Shown one piece after another: positions 36,453-45,266 of a DNA stretch of 64,000 bases. Under the pieces are notes generated by a model. The model did not search any database. It was not told the origin of the DNA and worked only from the letters and a program-made list of their open reading frames with translations. The position numbers were made by a program, and so were the translations under genes. The number at the start of each line of letters is the position of its first letter. Within the stretch, counting starts at the first letter, position 1. The DNA is taken from contig NC_017075.1 in assembly GCF_000284255.1 (NCBI RefSeq), positions 2,418,001-2,482,000 of the forward strand, read 5' to 3'. The DNA comes from Rubrivivax gelatinosus IL144. Lineage in GTDB: Bacteria > Pseudomonadota > Gammaproteobacteria > Burkholderiales > Burkholderiaceae_C.

Positions 36453-37834
36453 GCGGCGGCGCGGTGCAGGGCCGCGTCGTTGGCCGGCAGCGGGACCACC
36501 GCCGCGACGCGGATGCCGGCGCTGCCGTTGGCGATGGCCAGCGTGCCGCCGAGCGCGCTCAGGCGCTCGCGCAGGCCGGGAATGCCGTGGCCGCCGATAC
36601 GGCCGATGCGCGCCGCGTCGCCGCCGCCGTCGTCCTCGACGGTGATCGCCACCGCCTCGCCGTCGCGCGCCACGCGCAGCGCCACCTGCGTCGGCACGCC
36701 GTGGCGCGCGGCGTTGTTCAGGCACTCCTGGGCGATGCGGTAGACGTCGATCGCGATCGGCCGCGGCAGCGCGGCGATCGCGCCGTGGACCTGCAGCTGG
36801 AACACCGAACGCGAGGCCGTCAGCAGGTTGTGCTCGCTGATCAGCTGGCGCAGGCTGGCCTCCAGCCCGATCTCCTCGATGTCCTGGGTGCGCAGCCGTA
36901 CCAGCGCGCTGCGCAGCGTCTTCATCATGCGCGCCTGGGCGCGGCCGATGGCCTGCGCCTCCTCGGCGATGTCGGGGCGATCGGCCGGCGCGCCGGCTTC
37001 GATCGACGCGGCCAGCGCGGCGGTCGCCGTCAGGCACTGGCCGAACTCGTCGTGCAGGTCGCGCGCCAGCGCGCGGCGTTCGTTCTCCTGCACCTGCAGC
37101 AGCCGCGTCGTCAGCAGGTTGCGCTCCTCGTGGGTATGAGCCAGGCGGCCGGCGAGCTGGTTCACCGCGCCGGCGATCAGCGCGAACTCGCCGGTCCGGA
37201 ACGCGGGCAGGCGCCAGGCCAGCTCGCCGTCCTCCAGGCGGCGCAGGCCGGCGACGATGGCACGGGCCGGGCGCAGCGTGCGGCCGATCATCAACGCCGT
37301 CAGCAGCGCGATCGCCGCGGCCATGCCGGCGGCGATGCCCGCGACCAGCGAGACCTGCTGCCAGGCCAGGCGGATCGCCGCGCCGCGGTCGGGCGTGTTG
37401 ACGATGTAGCCGGCGGCCGGTGCGCGCGCGAACAGCGGCCGCCGTGCCGAGCTGTCGTGGCGGAACAGCGCGCCGTAGCCGGCGACGAACCACGCCGGGG
37501 CCTGCGGCCCCAGCGCCGCGGTCTGGCTGCACAGCGTGCGCTCCGGCTCGCCGTGCAGCGCGAAGCTGACGCAGACGCCGGGCGAGATCAGGTTCAGCGT
37601 CTCGAAGGACTGCCAGTCCGACACCGGGATGTTGAGACCGGCACGTGCGCGGCCGCGCCACAGCAGTTCCTGCCAGTACAGCGCTTCCAGGTGCCGGCCC
37701 ACGCGCTGGGCCGACAGCTCGGCTTCGTGTTCGACGCTGCGGTGCGTGTCGACGACGATCCAGGCGATGGCCGCGAGCAGGCAGGCGACGGTGATGACGA
37801 CCAGCCGGACGACGAGTTGGGGCAGCAGGTTCAT
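36449..37834 (-). CDS. HisKA_3 sensor histidine kinase (MoxY/FlhS-like position)
   Basis: A 461-residue membrane kinase of the NarX/UhpB class. TM1 spans about 10-28, a periplasmic domain 30-160 has two cysteines (88 and 102), and TM2 spans 162-184. HAMP follows, then HisKA_3 with His261 in ARDLHDEFGQ, and a C-terminal ATPase with AQECLNNAARHG and the HGIPGLRERL box. It is the first gene of the minus-strand signalling/mxa block. A cysteine pair in the sensor domain could form a disulfide. The ligand is unknown. Confidence 0.9.
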   Translation of the reverse strand: MNLLPQLVVRLVVITVACLLAAIAWIVVDTHRSVEHEAELSAQRVGRHLEALYWQELLWRGRARAGLNIPVSDWQSFETLNLISPGVCVSFALHGEPERTLCSQTAALGPQAPAWFVAGYGALFRHDSSARRPLFARAPAAGYIVNTPDRGAAIRLAWQQVSLVAGIAAGMAAAIALLTALMIGRTLRPARAIVAGLRRLEDGELAWRLPAFRTGEFALIAGAVNQLAGRLAHTHEERNLLTTRLLQVQENERRALARDLHDEFGQCLTATAALAASIEAGAPADRPDIAEEAQAIGRAQARMMKTLRSALVRLRTQDIEEIGLEASLRQLISEHNLLTASRSVFQLQVHGAIAALPRPIAIDVYRIAQECLNNAARHGVPTQVALRVARDGEAVAITVEDDGGGDAARIGRIGGHGIPGLRERLSALGGTLAIANGSAGIRVAAVVPLPANDAALHRAAA

Positions 37835-38211
37835 CGCCGGGCGCTCCGTTTCACTTCTGGTGAGCCAAGTGTCGGCTCGGCTTCACCGGCGCCGCAAGGC
37901 GTGCAAACACCGCCGGGGCGTCGTCGGGCAAATTGCCCAGCCGAGGCCCGCGCCAAGGCCCAGGCCGCCGCGGCCCCCCGGCAGCTGGCTGGCGATGGTG
38001 CTGCAGCACCACCTGGCCATCGCGCTGACCGCGCACTCGCTGGCCGGCGGCAGGCTCGCCCAGCGTCACGTCCAGGAGTTCGAGCGCTACATGAAGGGCG
38101 CCGACGACCGTGCGCCCCGGTCGCCCGTGGCGGGCGGCGTGGCGTACACCGTCTGACGCGCAGCGTGCCTCGAGGCCGTGACCGTCCGCGCCGGGGGACG
38201 GCGCGGCCGCG
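37835..38211. other. intergenic region with one doubtful small open frame
   Basis: These 377 bases separate the kinase start from the tail of the next hybrid kinase. A plus-strand frame at 37995-38156 would give a 53-residue peptide (MVLQHHLAIALTAHSLAGGR... ending AGGVAYTV). It has sensible composition but no Shine-Dalgarno sequence and no promoter I can support, so I do not call it a gene. The promoter of the minus-strand kinase should lie near 37840-37900 but no clear -35/-10 is visible. Confidence 0.3.
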
Positions 38212-40965
38212 TCAGGGGCCGGCCACGCCCCCGGCGTCGTCGAGCAGCTGCTGCAAGGCGTCGAACGCGACCGGCTTGGTCAGGTGCCGGTCGAAGCCCG
38301 ATTCCCGGGCGCGATGCCGGTCCGCGTCGCTGCCCCAGCCGGTGAGCGCCACCAGCAGGCTGTCGCGTCGGCCGTCCCAGTGCGCCGTGAGTTCCTGTGC
38401 CAGCTCGTAGCCGTTGCGGCGGGGCAGGCCGATGTCCAGCAGGATCAGCTGCGGCCGGAAGTCGCGTGCGGCCTCGAGCAGGCCGTCGCCGTCGTATCGC
38501 AAGCGGACCTCGTGTCCGGCGCCGCTCAGCAACGCGGCCAGCATCTCGGCCGCGTCGACGTTGTCGTCGACGATCAGGATGCGCCTGCCGCCAGCTTGGG
38601 GCGAGGCGTGCGCAGGCGCCTCGGCGAGCCGGCGGCCCGGATCGGCCACGCGAGGCAGCCGCACCTCGAAGCGGCTGCCCTGGTCGCGCCCGGCGCTGAC
38701 GAGCTCGACCGTTCCGCCGTGCAGGCCGACGAGCTGGCGCACCAGCGACAGGCCGATGCCGAGGCCGCTTCCCGGGCCGGGATCCGTGCGCGCCTGGAAG
38801 AAGAGGTCGAAGATCTCGCTGGCCAGCTCGGGCGGAACGCCGATCCCGTTGTCCGAGACCGCCAGGCGCACGAAACCGTCGCCGTCATCGCGAAGCCGCA
38901 CCTCGATGCGGCCGCCCGGCGGCGTGTAGCGCGCGGCGTTGCTCAGCAGGTTGCTGACGACCTGGACCAAACGGGCGTGGTCGGCGTGCGCGTGGCAGCC
39001 CTCGGCCGGCAGGTCCAGCGTGAGCCGGTGGCCGGCCTGTTCGAGCAGCGAGCGTGCCGCCTCCACCGCGGCTTGCACGACCTCGCGCAGGTCGACCGTC
39101 TCCATGCGAAGTTCGAGCTTGCCGCTGCCGATCCGCGAGACATCGAGCAGGTCCTCGGTGAGGCGCACGATGTGCCGGATCTGCCGGTCCATGATCCCGA
39201 GCACGCGTTCGGACAGGTCGGCGGCGGCATGCCGCTGCAGCATCGACACGCCGTGCTGGATGGTCGCCAGCGGGTTGCGCAGCTCGTGCGCCAGCATCGC
39301 GATGAAGTGGTTCTTGTTCTGGTCGGCCTGCGCCAGGATGCGTTCGGCGCGTTTGCGCTCGCTGATGTCGATGACGAAGCCGACCAGCAGCCGGCCGTCG
39401 CCGCTGAGCCGCGCGCAGGCGACGAGCACCGGCACGCGGTGGCCGGCCGCGTGCAGGTACTCCTTCTCGTAGATCCTGGACACGCCGTCGCGGGCGACCT
39501 CGGCGATCGCGTGGCGGTCCGCATCCAGATGCTCGGGCGGCGTGACCTCGTCCCAGCGCAGGGCGCCTGCGTCGAGCTCGGCACTGCTGCGGCCCAGCAG
39601 GCGCAGATAGGCGCTGTTGGCCCCCAGGATGCGGCCGCTCTCGTCACCGGTGACCATGCCGATGGGGCTGGCCTCGAAGATGCGGCGCAGGCGGTCCTCG
39701 CTCTCACGCAGTGCGGCTTGCACCTCGTGGCTCTTCGTGACGTCGCGGAAGAAGACCGCCAGGCCTTCGCGCGAGGGGTAGCAGTGGCACTCGATCCAGC
39801 TGTTCAAGGGCTCGGGGTAGAACGCCTCGAAGTGCACCGGCTCGCCGCTGTCCATCGCGCGGCGGTATTCGGCCCCGAAGCGCGAGGTCGCGGCGTGCGG
39901 GAACAGGTCCCACAGGCATCGGCCCAGCACGTCCTCGCGGCGCAGCCCGAACATGCGCGCACCCTGCTCGCTGAAGTAGGTGTAGCGCCAGGCCTGGTCG
40001 AGGAAGGCGAAGCCGTCGGTGATGCTGCCGAGGATCTGGTTCAGCGAGTCGTTGGAGGCGGCCAGCTGCTGCTCGAGCCGCTTGCGCTCGGTGATGTCGC
40101 GCGAGATCCCGAGCAGGCCCGCGACCTGGCCCTCGCGGCGCCAGGGCATCTTGCGCGACAGCCAGACGACGGGCCTGCCGTCCGGCCGCGGCACCACCTC
40201 CTCGATCTCCTCGGCGATGCCCGACTCCATGATGCGCCGGTCGTTGCGCATGACGGCCTCGGCGGCGGCGGGATCCTGCAGGAGCTCGCGATCCGTGCGC
40301 CCCAGCACCTCGTGCGCCGGTTTGCCGATGAGTGCCAGCGTCGCAGGGTTGGCCAGCAGCAGCCGGCCCTCCAGATCCTTGGCGAAGATGACGTCGGGGG
40401 AGGCGTCGGAGACCGCGCGCAGCAGCGCGGCGCTGTGCGCGGCATCGTCGACGGTCGGCGCTGACGCCCGGTCGTCGCCATCGGGCGCGAGGGCATGCGG
40501 GTGGGCCACCAGCAGCACGGCCGCGACGCCGCCCGCGTCGCCGAGCAGCGGCGTCACGGACAGGTCGAGCGTCGTTCGCGTCCGCAGTCCGTCGCGCCGC
40601 AGCTCCCAGGGCAGGCGCTGCGGCGCTCGCGCTTCGCCGGCGTAGCCGGCACGGATCATCGGGTCGAGCGCCGGCGCCTGCGGGCTGGACGCCGTCTCGA
40701 AGGGCAAGCCGAAGCAGCGCGGATGCGAATCGCCGCACAGCGGCGCAAAGGCATCGTTGTAGACCAGCACGCGCCGCGGGCCGAGCAGCAGCGCCATGGG
40801 CTGGAGACTGCGCCACAGCAGCGGGATCACGGTCGCCAGTTCGCCGTCCCGGGCCATCGCGCACGCATCGGCATCCGCGGCCCACGAGGCCAGCAGCGCA
40901 GTGAAGAGCTGCGCGGCGCGGGCCGGGCCTGCACCAGGAGCGGAACTCGACGACGGGTCACACAT
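38212..40965 (-). CDS. multi-PAS hybrid histidine kinase with C-terminal receiver
   Basis: A 917-residue cytosolic kinase. An N-terminal PAS-like region (about 30-170) is followed by three PAS domains (about 180-300, 300-425 and 425-545), HisKA with His560 in LAHELRNPLA, HATPase (about 660-780), and a receiver (IVDDNVDAAEM, LLDIGLPRRNG, LTKPV). The kinase-receiver half closely parallels that of the KaiC-linked kinase at 28.7 kb, down to ALTGWG near the receiver end, suggesting common descent. There is no neighbour to name its target. The ATG is at 40965 and the gene is monocistronic. Confidence 0.9.
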   Translation of the reverse strand: MCDPSSSSAPGAGPARAAQLFTALLASWAADADACAMARDGELATVIPLLWRSLQPMALLLGPRRVLVYNDAFAPLCGDSHPRCFGLPFETASSPQAPALDPMIRAGYAGEARAPQRLPWELRRDGLRTRTTLDLSVTPLLGDAGGVAAVLLVAHPHALAPDGDDRASAPTVDDAAHSAALLRAVSDASPDVIFAKDLEGRLLLANPATLALIGKPAHEVLGRTDRELLQDPAAAEAVMRNDRRIMESGIAEEIEEVVPRPDGRPVVWLSRKMPWRREGQVAGLLGISRDITERKRLEQQLAASNDSLNQILGSITDGFAFLDQAWRYTYFSEQGARMFGLRREDVLGRCLWDLFPHAATSRFGAEYRRAMDSGEPVHFEAFYPEPLNSWIECHCYPSREGLAVFFRDVTKSHEVQAALRESEDRLRRIFEASPIGMVTGDESGRILGANSAYLRLLGRSSAELDAGALRWDEVTPPEHLDADRHAIAEVARDGVSRIYEKEYLHAAGHRVPVLVACARLSGDGRLLVGFVIDISERKRAERILAQADQNKNHFIAMLAHELRNPLATIQHGVSMLQRHAAADLSERVLGIMDRQIRHIVRLTEDLLDVSRIGSGKLELRMETVDLREVVQAAVEAARSLLEQAGHRLTLDLPAEGCHAHADHARLVQVVSNLLSNAARYTPPGGRIEVRLRDDGDGFVRLAVSDNGIGVPPELASEIFDLFFQARTDPGPGSGLGIGLSLVRQLVGLHGGTVELVSAGRDQGSRFEVRLPRVADPGRRLAEAPAHASPQAGGRRILIVDDNVDAAEMLAALLSGAGHEVRLRYDGDGLLEAARDFRPQLILLDIGLPRRNGYELAQELTAHWDGRRDSLLVALTGWGSDADRHRARESGFDRHLTKPVAFDALQQLLDDAGGVAGP

Positions 40966-41148
40966 GCGGCGGCGTCCGACGGGAAACGAGACGCGGCAAG
41001 GCTAACCCAGCCGACAGAGGCCTTCCGTGCCGTCCGGCCCGTCCGGATCTATCGCTTGGGGGGTGCGCGGCGAGCGCAAGGGCGCGAGAAGCGCTTACGG
41101 GCGCGCCCACGCAGGCCGCGCATGAATCCGGCGGCCCCGAAAAGCCAA

Positions 41149-41178
41149 AAGGGTCAGCGATTTGCATCGCTGACCCTT
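41149..41178 (-). terminator. Rho-independent terminator after tRNA-Asn
   Basis: On the minus strand a perfect 13-bp stem (AAGGGTCAGCGAT / ATCGCTGACCCTT) closes a 4-base loop and runs into TTGGCTTTT. It begins 9 bp past the CCA end of the tRNA, so it ends that transcript. Confidence 0.85.
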
Positions 41179-41187
41179 CGGTTTGTT

Positions 41188-41263
41188 TGGCTCCCCGACC
41201 TGGGCTCGAACCAGGGACCTACGGATTAACAGTCCGGCGCTCTACCGACTGAGCTATCGGGGA
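41188..41263 (-). tRNA. tRNA-Asn (GUU anticodon)
   Basis: A complete 76-nt cloverleaf with encoded CCA. The acceptor stem TCCCCGA pairs with TCGGGGA. The D-arm is GCTCAGTCGGTAGAGC, the anticodon arm CGGACTGTTAATCCG gives GTT, and the T-arm is CTGGTTCGAGCCCAG. It lies 36 bp beyond the TonB receptor stop and could be co-transcribed with it or have its own promoter. No integration scar (att-like repeat) is visible beside it. Confidence 0.97.
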
Positions 41264-41299
41264 AGGAAGACCAAGAGTATAGCCCGAAAACTCAGTTTG

Positions 41300-43462
41300 T
41301 CAAAACTTGAGTGATGCGCTGGCTCTCCAGGTACGCGATTGCAGCGGGTACAGGTAGACGTGGTCGAACTGGTAGGGCGACTCTTTCCAGGCCTTGCGGT
41401 CGAAGACGTTGTCGACGCCGGTGCGCCAGGTGATGCTGCGCCCGCCGGCCAGTGTCTGCGTCCAGCGGGCACCCAGGTCCAGGCTGGCCCAGCCGGGGAT
41501 GCGCACGCTGTCGTCGTAGGGCAGCACGACGCGGTCGCCTTCGGCGCGCAGGTCGGCCTGCAGCAGCAGCCCGGCGGCCTGCGGCACGCGCCAGTCGGCG
41601 CCGACGCGCAGCGTGCGCGCCGGCACGTTCTCCGGCCGCAGGCCGTCGCCGCTGCCGCTCTCGTGGCGCACGGCGTCCAGCAGCATCGCGCTGGCGCGCC
41701 AGTCGACGGCGCCGGTGCGCCAGACGACGCTGGCTTCGACGCCGCGGTGGCGCTGCTCGCCGACGACGCCTTGGCGGCACGAGTCGGGGACGTCGTCGGC
41801 GCAGCCGGCGTTCAGCTCGCCGGTGCGCGGGCGTTCGATCTGGAACAGCGCGACGCTGCTCTCGACTTCCCGCCCGGCGTACTTGAGGCCGATCTCGCGC
41901 TGGCGGCTCTTCAGCGCCGGCAGCGCCTGGCCGGCGTTGGCGTAGCGCGGACGGTTCGGCACGACGGCCGACTCGACGCCGCGGCCCCAGCTCGCGTAGA
42001 CCATCGTCGCCGACGTGAGCTGGTAGGCCAGCGCGGCCCAGGGCGTGGTGAAGCTCTGGTCGTAATCGGTGGCGCGCAGGCTGCCGGTGCTGTCCGGGCT
42101 CGTTCTCCAGCTCTCGCGCGCCAGCCGGGTGTGGCGCAGCCCGGTCCACAGGCTCCAGCCGCCGGGCAGCGTCATCGCGTCGCGCACGAAGAGCTCGGTG
42201 CTGGTCTCGTCACGGTCGGTGTTGGCGTCCGGGTAGCCGGCCGACGGCGGCGACACCAGGCTGCCGTCGTCCTTGCCGGTGCCGGCGATGTCGAAGACCT
42301 GATCCTCGAAACGCCCGCGGTAGCGGCTGCGCAGTGCGCCGAACTCGATCGCATGCTCGACGGCGCCGGTGCGCGCCGTGCCGCTGGCCGCGATCTCCAA
42401 CGCGGCACTGTCGCGGCGCTCGTCGAGGCTGGTGTACTGCCAGTAGCTGAAGCTGCCGTCGGGGGCGAAGCGGTCGCACCACTGCGGGCACTGGTAGTCG
42501 GCGTTGTAGACCCCGTAAGGGAAGGCCGTGCGGTCGTCGGTGCGCAGCTTCTGCACCATCGCCTGGGCGCGCAGCTGCCAGTCTTCGGCGATGCGCTGGC
42601 GCCAGCGCAGCGAGGCCGTCGTGCCCTCCATCTCCACCGGGCCGTTCCAGGGCTGGTGGTTCAGGTTGTTCAGCAGGTCGATGTCGTGCGCGTCGGGCAC
42701 GGTGTTGCCGCGCATGCTGTAGCCGGCGGCGCTGGGCTGCTGCTGGCGGCTGTTCTCGATCTCGAACTCGACGATGCTGCCGGGGTTCAGCTGCCAGTCC
42801 AGCGCCACGGCCAGCAGGCGACGGTGGCCGTCGCTGTCGCGCAGCCGCGGCTCCATGTCCTCGTAAGCGGCGTTGACGCGCCAGCCGAAGGCGCCGTCGG
42901 GGCCGCTGCGGTCGCCGACGTCGACGGCCGCGCCGGTCGTGCCCGCACCTTCCCACCACACCGTGGCGCTGCGCTTGTCGGCCACCGGGCGCTTGACGCG
43001 CAGGTTCACCAGGCCGCCGGGCGCGCTGGTGCCGGCCTGCATGCCGCTGGCACCCTTGAGCACCTCGACGGCTTCCTTGTTCTCAAGGGCGAACGCGGTC
43101 TCGCCGCTGACCGGCAGGCCGTCGCGGCGGATGTTGAAGCGGTTGTCCAGCGTGTAGCCGCGCACCGAGAGCCCGGCCCAGTAGCCCGGCGAGTCGTAGG
43201 CCACGGAGATGCCGGCGTCCAGCCGCGTGACCTCGCCCAGCCGGGTGACGTTCTCGTCGGCCAGGCGCTCGGCGCTCCAGCTCTGCGCCTGCAGCGGCGT
43301 GCGCGCGTCGGTCTGGCCGGGGAAGCCGGCGAAAGCCGGCAGGCGCTCGGCCGCGCCGGTGATGGTGATCGTCTCGGTGCTCTGCGCCTGGGCGGCGCAG
43401 GCAGAGGCGAACAGGGCCGCGGCGAGGGCGCAGCGGGTCGGGACGTGATGATTGGTTGCCAT
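41300..43462 (-). CDS. TonB-dependent outer-membrane receptor under TPP control
   Basis: A 720-residue receptor with a signal peptide ending ACAAQAQ. The plug domain follows (ADENVTRLGEV, LSVRGYTLDNRFNIRRDG, LKGASGMQAG, PGGLVNLRVKRP), then a 22-strand barrel ending in the outer-membrane aromatic SASLKF. By sequence it resembles siderophore receptors. However, the leader carries a TPP riboswitch, so it most likely imports thiamine or a thiamine precursor. The start MATNHHVPTRC is used; the Shine-Dalgarno sequence is weak (AAGG). The next gene downstream is tRNA-Asn. Confidence 0.9.
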   Translation of the reverse strand: MATNHHVPTRCALAAALFASACAAQAQSTETITITGAAERLPAFAGFPGQTDARTPLQAQSWSAERLADENVTRLGEVTRLDAGISVAYDSPGYWAGLSVRGYTLDNRFNIRRDGLPVSGETAFALENKEAVEVLKGASGMQAGTSAPGGLVNLRVKRPVADKRSATVWWEGAGTTGAAVDVGDRSGPDGAFGWRVNAAYEDMEPRLRDSDGHRRLLAVALDWQLNPGSIVEFEIENSRQQQPSAAGYSMRGNTVPDAHDIDLLNNLNHQPWNGPVEMEGTTASLRWRQRIAEDWQLRAQAMVQKLRTDDRTAFPYGVYNADYQCPQWCDRFAPDGSFSYWQYTSLDERRDSAALEIAASGTARTGAVEHAIEFGALRSRYRGRFEDQVFDIAGTGKDDGSLVSPPSAGYPDANTDRDETSTELFVRDAMTLPGGWSLWTGLRHTRLARESWRTSPDSTGSLRATDYDQSFTTPWAALAYQLTSATMVYASWGRGVESAVVPNRPRYANAGQALPALKSRQREIGLKYAGREVESSVALFQIERPRTGELNAGCADDVPDSCRQGVVGEQRHRGVEASVVWRTGAVDWRASAMLLDAVRHESGSGDGLRPENVPARTLRVGADWRVPQAAGLLLQADLRAEGDRVVLPYDDSVRIPGWASLDLGARWTQTLAGGRSITWRTGVDNVFDRKAWKESPYQFDHVYLYPLQSRTWRASASLKF

Positions 43463-43542
43463 CGGAAGCCTTGGACGATGGCAGGTCGGCATACCGGAGC
43501 GCGGCACGGCGCAGGACCGCGCCGTGGAACCCGTGGTGTGCT

Positions 43543-43679
43543 TCCCTGCGCGAGCATTACCTCGTGCCGTCCGGTGAAGGACGGGTCGCCGCCTCGGCCT
43601 AACGGCTTCGGCGGGCGATCAGGTTCAAAGGGACTCTCTCAGTCGGCCGTCCGCGTTTGGCAGGCGGCCAACACCCCTA
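43543..43679 (-). promoter_or_regulatory. TPP riboswitch (THI element)
   Basis: Read on the minus strand, the conserved TPP aptamer parts occur in order: GGGGTG near 43678, CTGAGA at 43642-43637, CCCTTTGAACCTGATC at about 43632-43617, and GTAATGCTCGCGCAGGGA at 43560-43543. An expanded P3 arm fills the middle. A -10-like TATGAT at 43728-43723 sits just upstream. Between aptamer and ATG there is an 8-bp hairpin (43505-43526) without a U-run, so control is probably at translation initiation rather than by termination. Confidence 0.93.
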
Positions 43680-43761
43680 GCGAATGCCTCGTGCACCGGG
43701 TCGGGTGCATGAAGCGGCGCGGATCATAACGGGGCCGGCGGGCCGCCGGCGACGATCCGTG

Positions 43762-44850
43762 TCAATCCTGCGACGGCGTCTCGACGCCCAGCAGCCGGTG
43801 CAGCTGCGGGCTGGAAGTCGTGTACTGCAGCAGCGCGCGGCGCTCCGGGTCGACGTAGGGCACGGCGGCGAAGGCGGCCAGCGTGGCCTCGTGGAAGCCG
43901 CAGAGGATCAGCTTGCGTTTGCCCGGGTAGTGGCAGATGTCGCCGACGGCGAAGACGCCCGGTGTGCTCGTTTCGAAGGTCGCCGGGTTCACGGTGACCA
44001 GCTTGTGGTCCAGCTCCAGCCCCCATTCGGCGATCGGGCCCAGCTTGGGGCTCAGGCCGTGGAAGACGAGCAGGGTGTCCAGCGCCAGCGTCGTGCTGCT
44101 GCCGTCCGGGCGCATCAGCACCAGGCGGGCCAGGCGCTCGCCGTCGGTCTCGAAGCCGGTCGGCTGGCCGATGACGACCTCCACCGCGCCGGCCTCGCGC
44201 AGCTCGGCCAGGCGGCGCAGCGTCGCGGGCAGGGCACGGAACTCGTCGCGCCGATGCAGCAGCGTCACGCGCGCCGGGCGGGCCTGGTCGGTGCTGGCGA
44301 AGTGGATCGCCCAGTCGAGTGCCGAATCGCCGCCGCCGGCGACGACCAGGTGCTGGCCGGCAAAGGCCGCCGCGTCGGCGACGCGGTAGAAGAGCTGGCG
44401 CCCGGCGAAACGTTCGATGCCCGGCAGGCGCAGCGCCTTGGGCTGGAAGGAGCCGACGCCGCCGGCGACGAAGACCGTGCGCGCGACAAAACGCGTGCCG
44501 GTGCTGGTGGCGACGTCGAAGCGGCCGTCGGCGGCGCGTTCCAGCGAACGCACCTCCTGGCCGAGATGGAAGTTCGCGCCGAAAGGCGCGATCTGCTGCC
44601 GTAGCCGCTCGACGAGCTCACGCCCGGTGCACACGGGCACGCCGGGGATGTCGTAGATCGGCTTGTCGGCGTAGAGCTCGGCGCACTGGCCACCGACGTG
44701 CGGCAGCGAGTCGACGACGTGGGCGCGGATGTCCTGCAGCCCGAGTTCGAAGACCTGGAACAGCCCGACCGGGCCGGCGCCGATGATCAGCGCGTCGGTC
44801 TCGATCGGGGATACGACGGCGGGAGCGCCGGGCGAGGGGGAAACAGTCAT
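43762..44850 (-). CDS. ferredoxin--NADP+ reductase, thioredoxin-reductase-like (YumC type)
   Basis: A 362-residue flavoprotein. The FAD motif is IIGAGPVGLFQ near the N-terminus, followed by HVGGQCAELY and PIYDIPG, the NADPH motif VVAGGGDSALDWA near residue 170, and the C-terminal FAD motif VFAVGDICHYPGKRK. It lacks the CxxC redox pair of thioredoxin reductase, as expected for this FNR class. It should move electrons between NADPH and the ferredoxin encoded 23 bp upstream. It is the last gene of the sulfur operon. Confidence 0.88.
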   Translation of the reverse strand: MTVSPSPGAPAVVSPIETDALIIGAGPVGLFQVFELGLQDIRAHVVDSLPHVGGQCAELYADKPIYDIPGVPVCTGRELVERLRQQIAPFGANFHLGQEVRSLERAADGRFDVATSTGTRFVARTVFVAGGVGSFQPKALRLPGIERFAGRQLFYRVADAAAFAGQHLVVAGGGDSALDWAIHFASTDQARPARVTLLHRRDEFRALPATLRRLAELREAGAVEVVIGQPTGFETDGERLARLVLMRPDGSSTTLALDTLLVFHGLSPKLGPIAEWGLELDHKLVTVNPATFETSTPGVFAVGDICHYPGKRKLILCGFHEATLAAFAAVPYVDPERRALLQYTTSSPQLHRLLGVETPSQD

Positions 44851-44873
44851 GCGTTCGCCGGGCGCCGCCCGGG

Positions 44874-45197
44874 TCAGCGCTGCAGGTGCGGCAGCTTGTT
44901 CTTGCGGTCCTTCCACTCGTCGGCGTCGGGCAGCGAGCCCTTGCGCTTGGTGATGCTCGGCCAGACCTTGGCGAGCTCGGCGTTGAGCTGGACGAACTGC
45001 AGCTGGTCCGAAGGCACGTCTTCCTCGGGCAGGATCGCGTTGGCCGGGCACTCGGGGATGCAGACCGCGCAGTCGATGCACTCCTCGGGATCGATGACGA
45101 GGAAGTTCGGCCCTTCACGGAAGCAGTCGACGGGGCACACATCCACGCAATCGGTGTACTTGCAGCGGATGCAGGAATCGAGAACGACGTGAGTCAT
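44874..45197 (-). CDS. fdxA: 7Fe ferredoxin
   Basis: A 107-residue ferredoxin. The first half, [20 protein letters not shown] then CPVDCF, and the second, [12 protein letters not shown], supply cysteines for one [3Fe-4S] and one [4Fe-4S] cluster. The C-terminal tail is of the FdxA type ([18 protein letters not shown]). It probably hands electrons to the sulfite reductase and APS reductase of the same operon. The start is MTHVVLDS; a TAAAAT -10-like hexamer overlaps the upstream gene's stop (45264-45269), so it may also have its own promoter. Confidence 0.94.
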   Translation of the reverse strand: MTHVVLDSCIRCKYTDCVDVCPVDCFREGPNFLVIDPEECIDCAVCIPECPANAILPEEDVPSDQLQFVQLNAELAKVWPSITKRKGSLPDADEWKDRKNKLPHLQR

Positions 45198-45266
45198 TGG
45201 AACGGGCTCGGTTGTGATGTCAGGAACTGACGCGGTCGCGGGCGAGGGCGCCAAGCGGGCGGAATT

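Noticed and set aside
37995..38156. 53-residue plus-strand frame as a gene.
   Set aside because: No Shine-Dalgarno sequence, promoter, recognisable similarity or co-oriented neighbour. Kept only as a note in the intergenic entry.
41188..41263. tRNA-Asn as an integration site of a mobile element.
   Set aside because: No direct repeat of the tRNA 3' end, no integrase and no composition change were seen on either side.
43762..44850. Thioredoxin reductase.
   Set aside because: The CxxC redox pair is missing, and the gene sits directly after a ferredoxin, which fits the FNR class.
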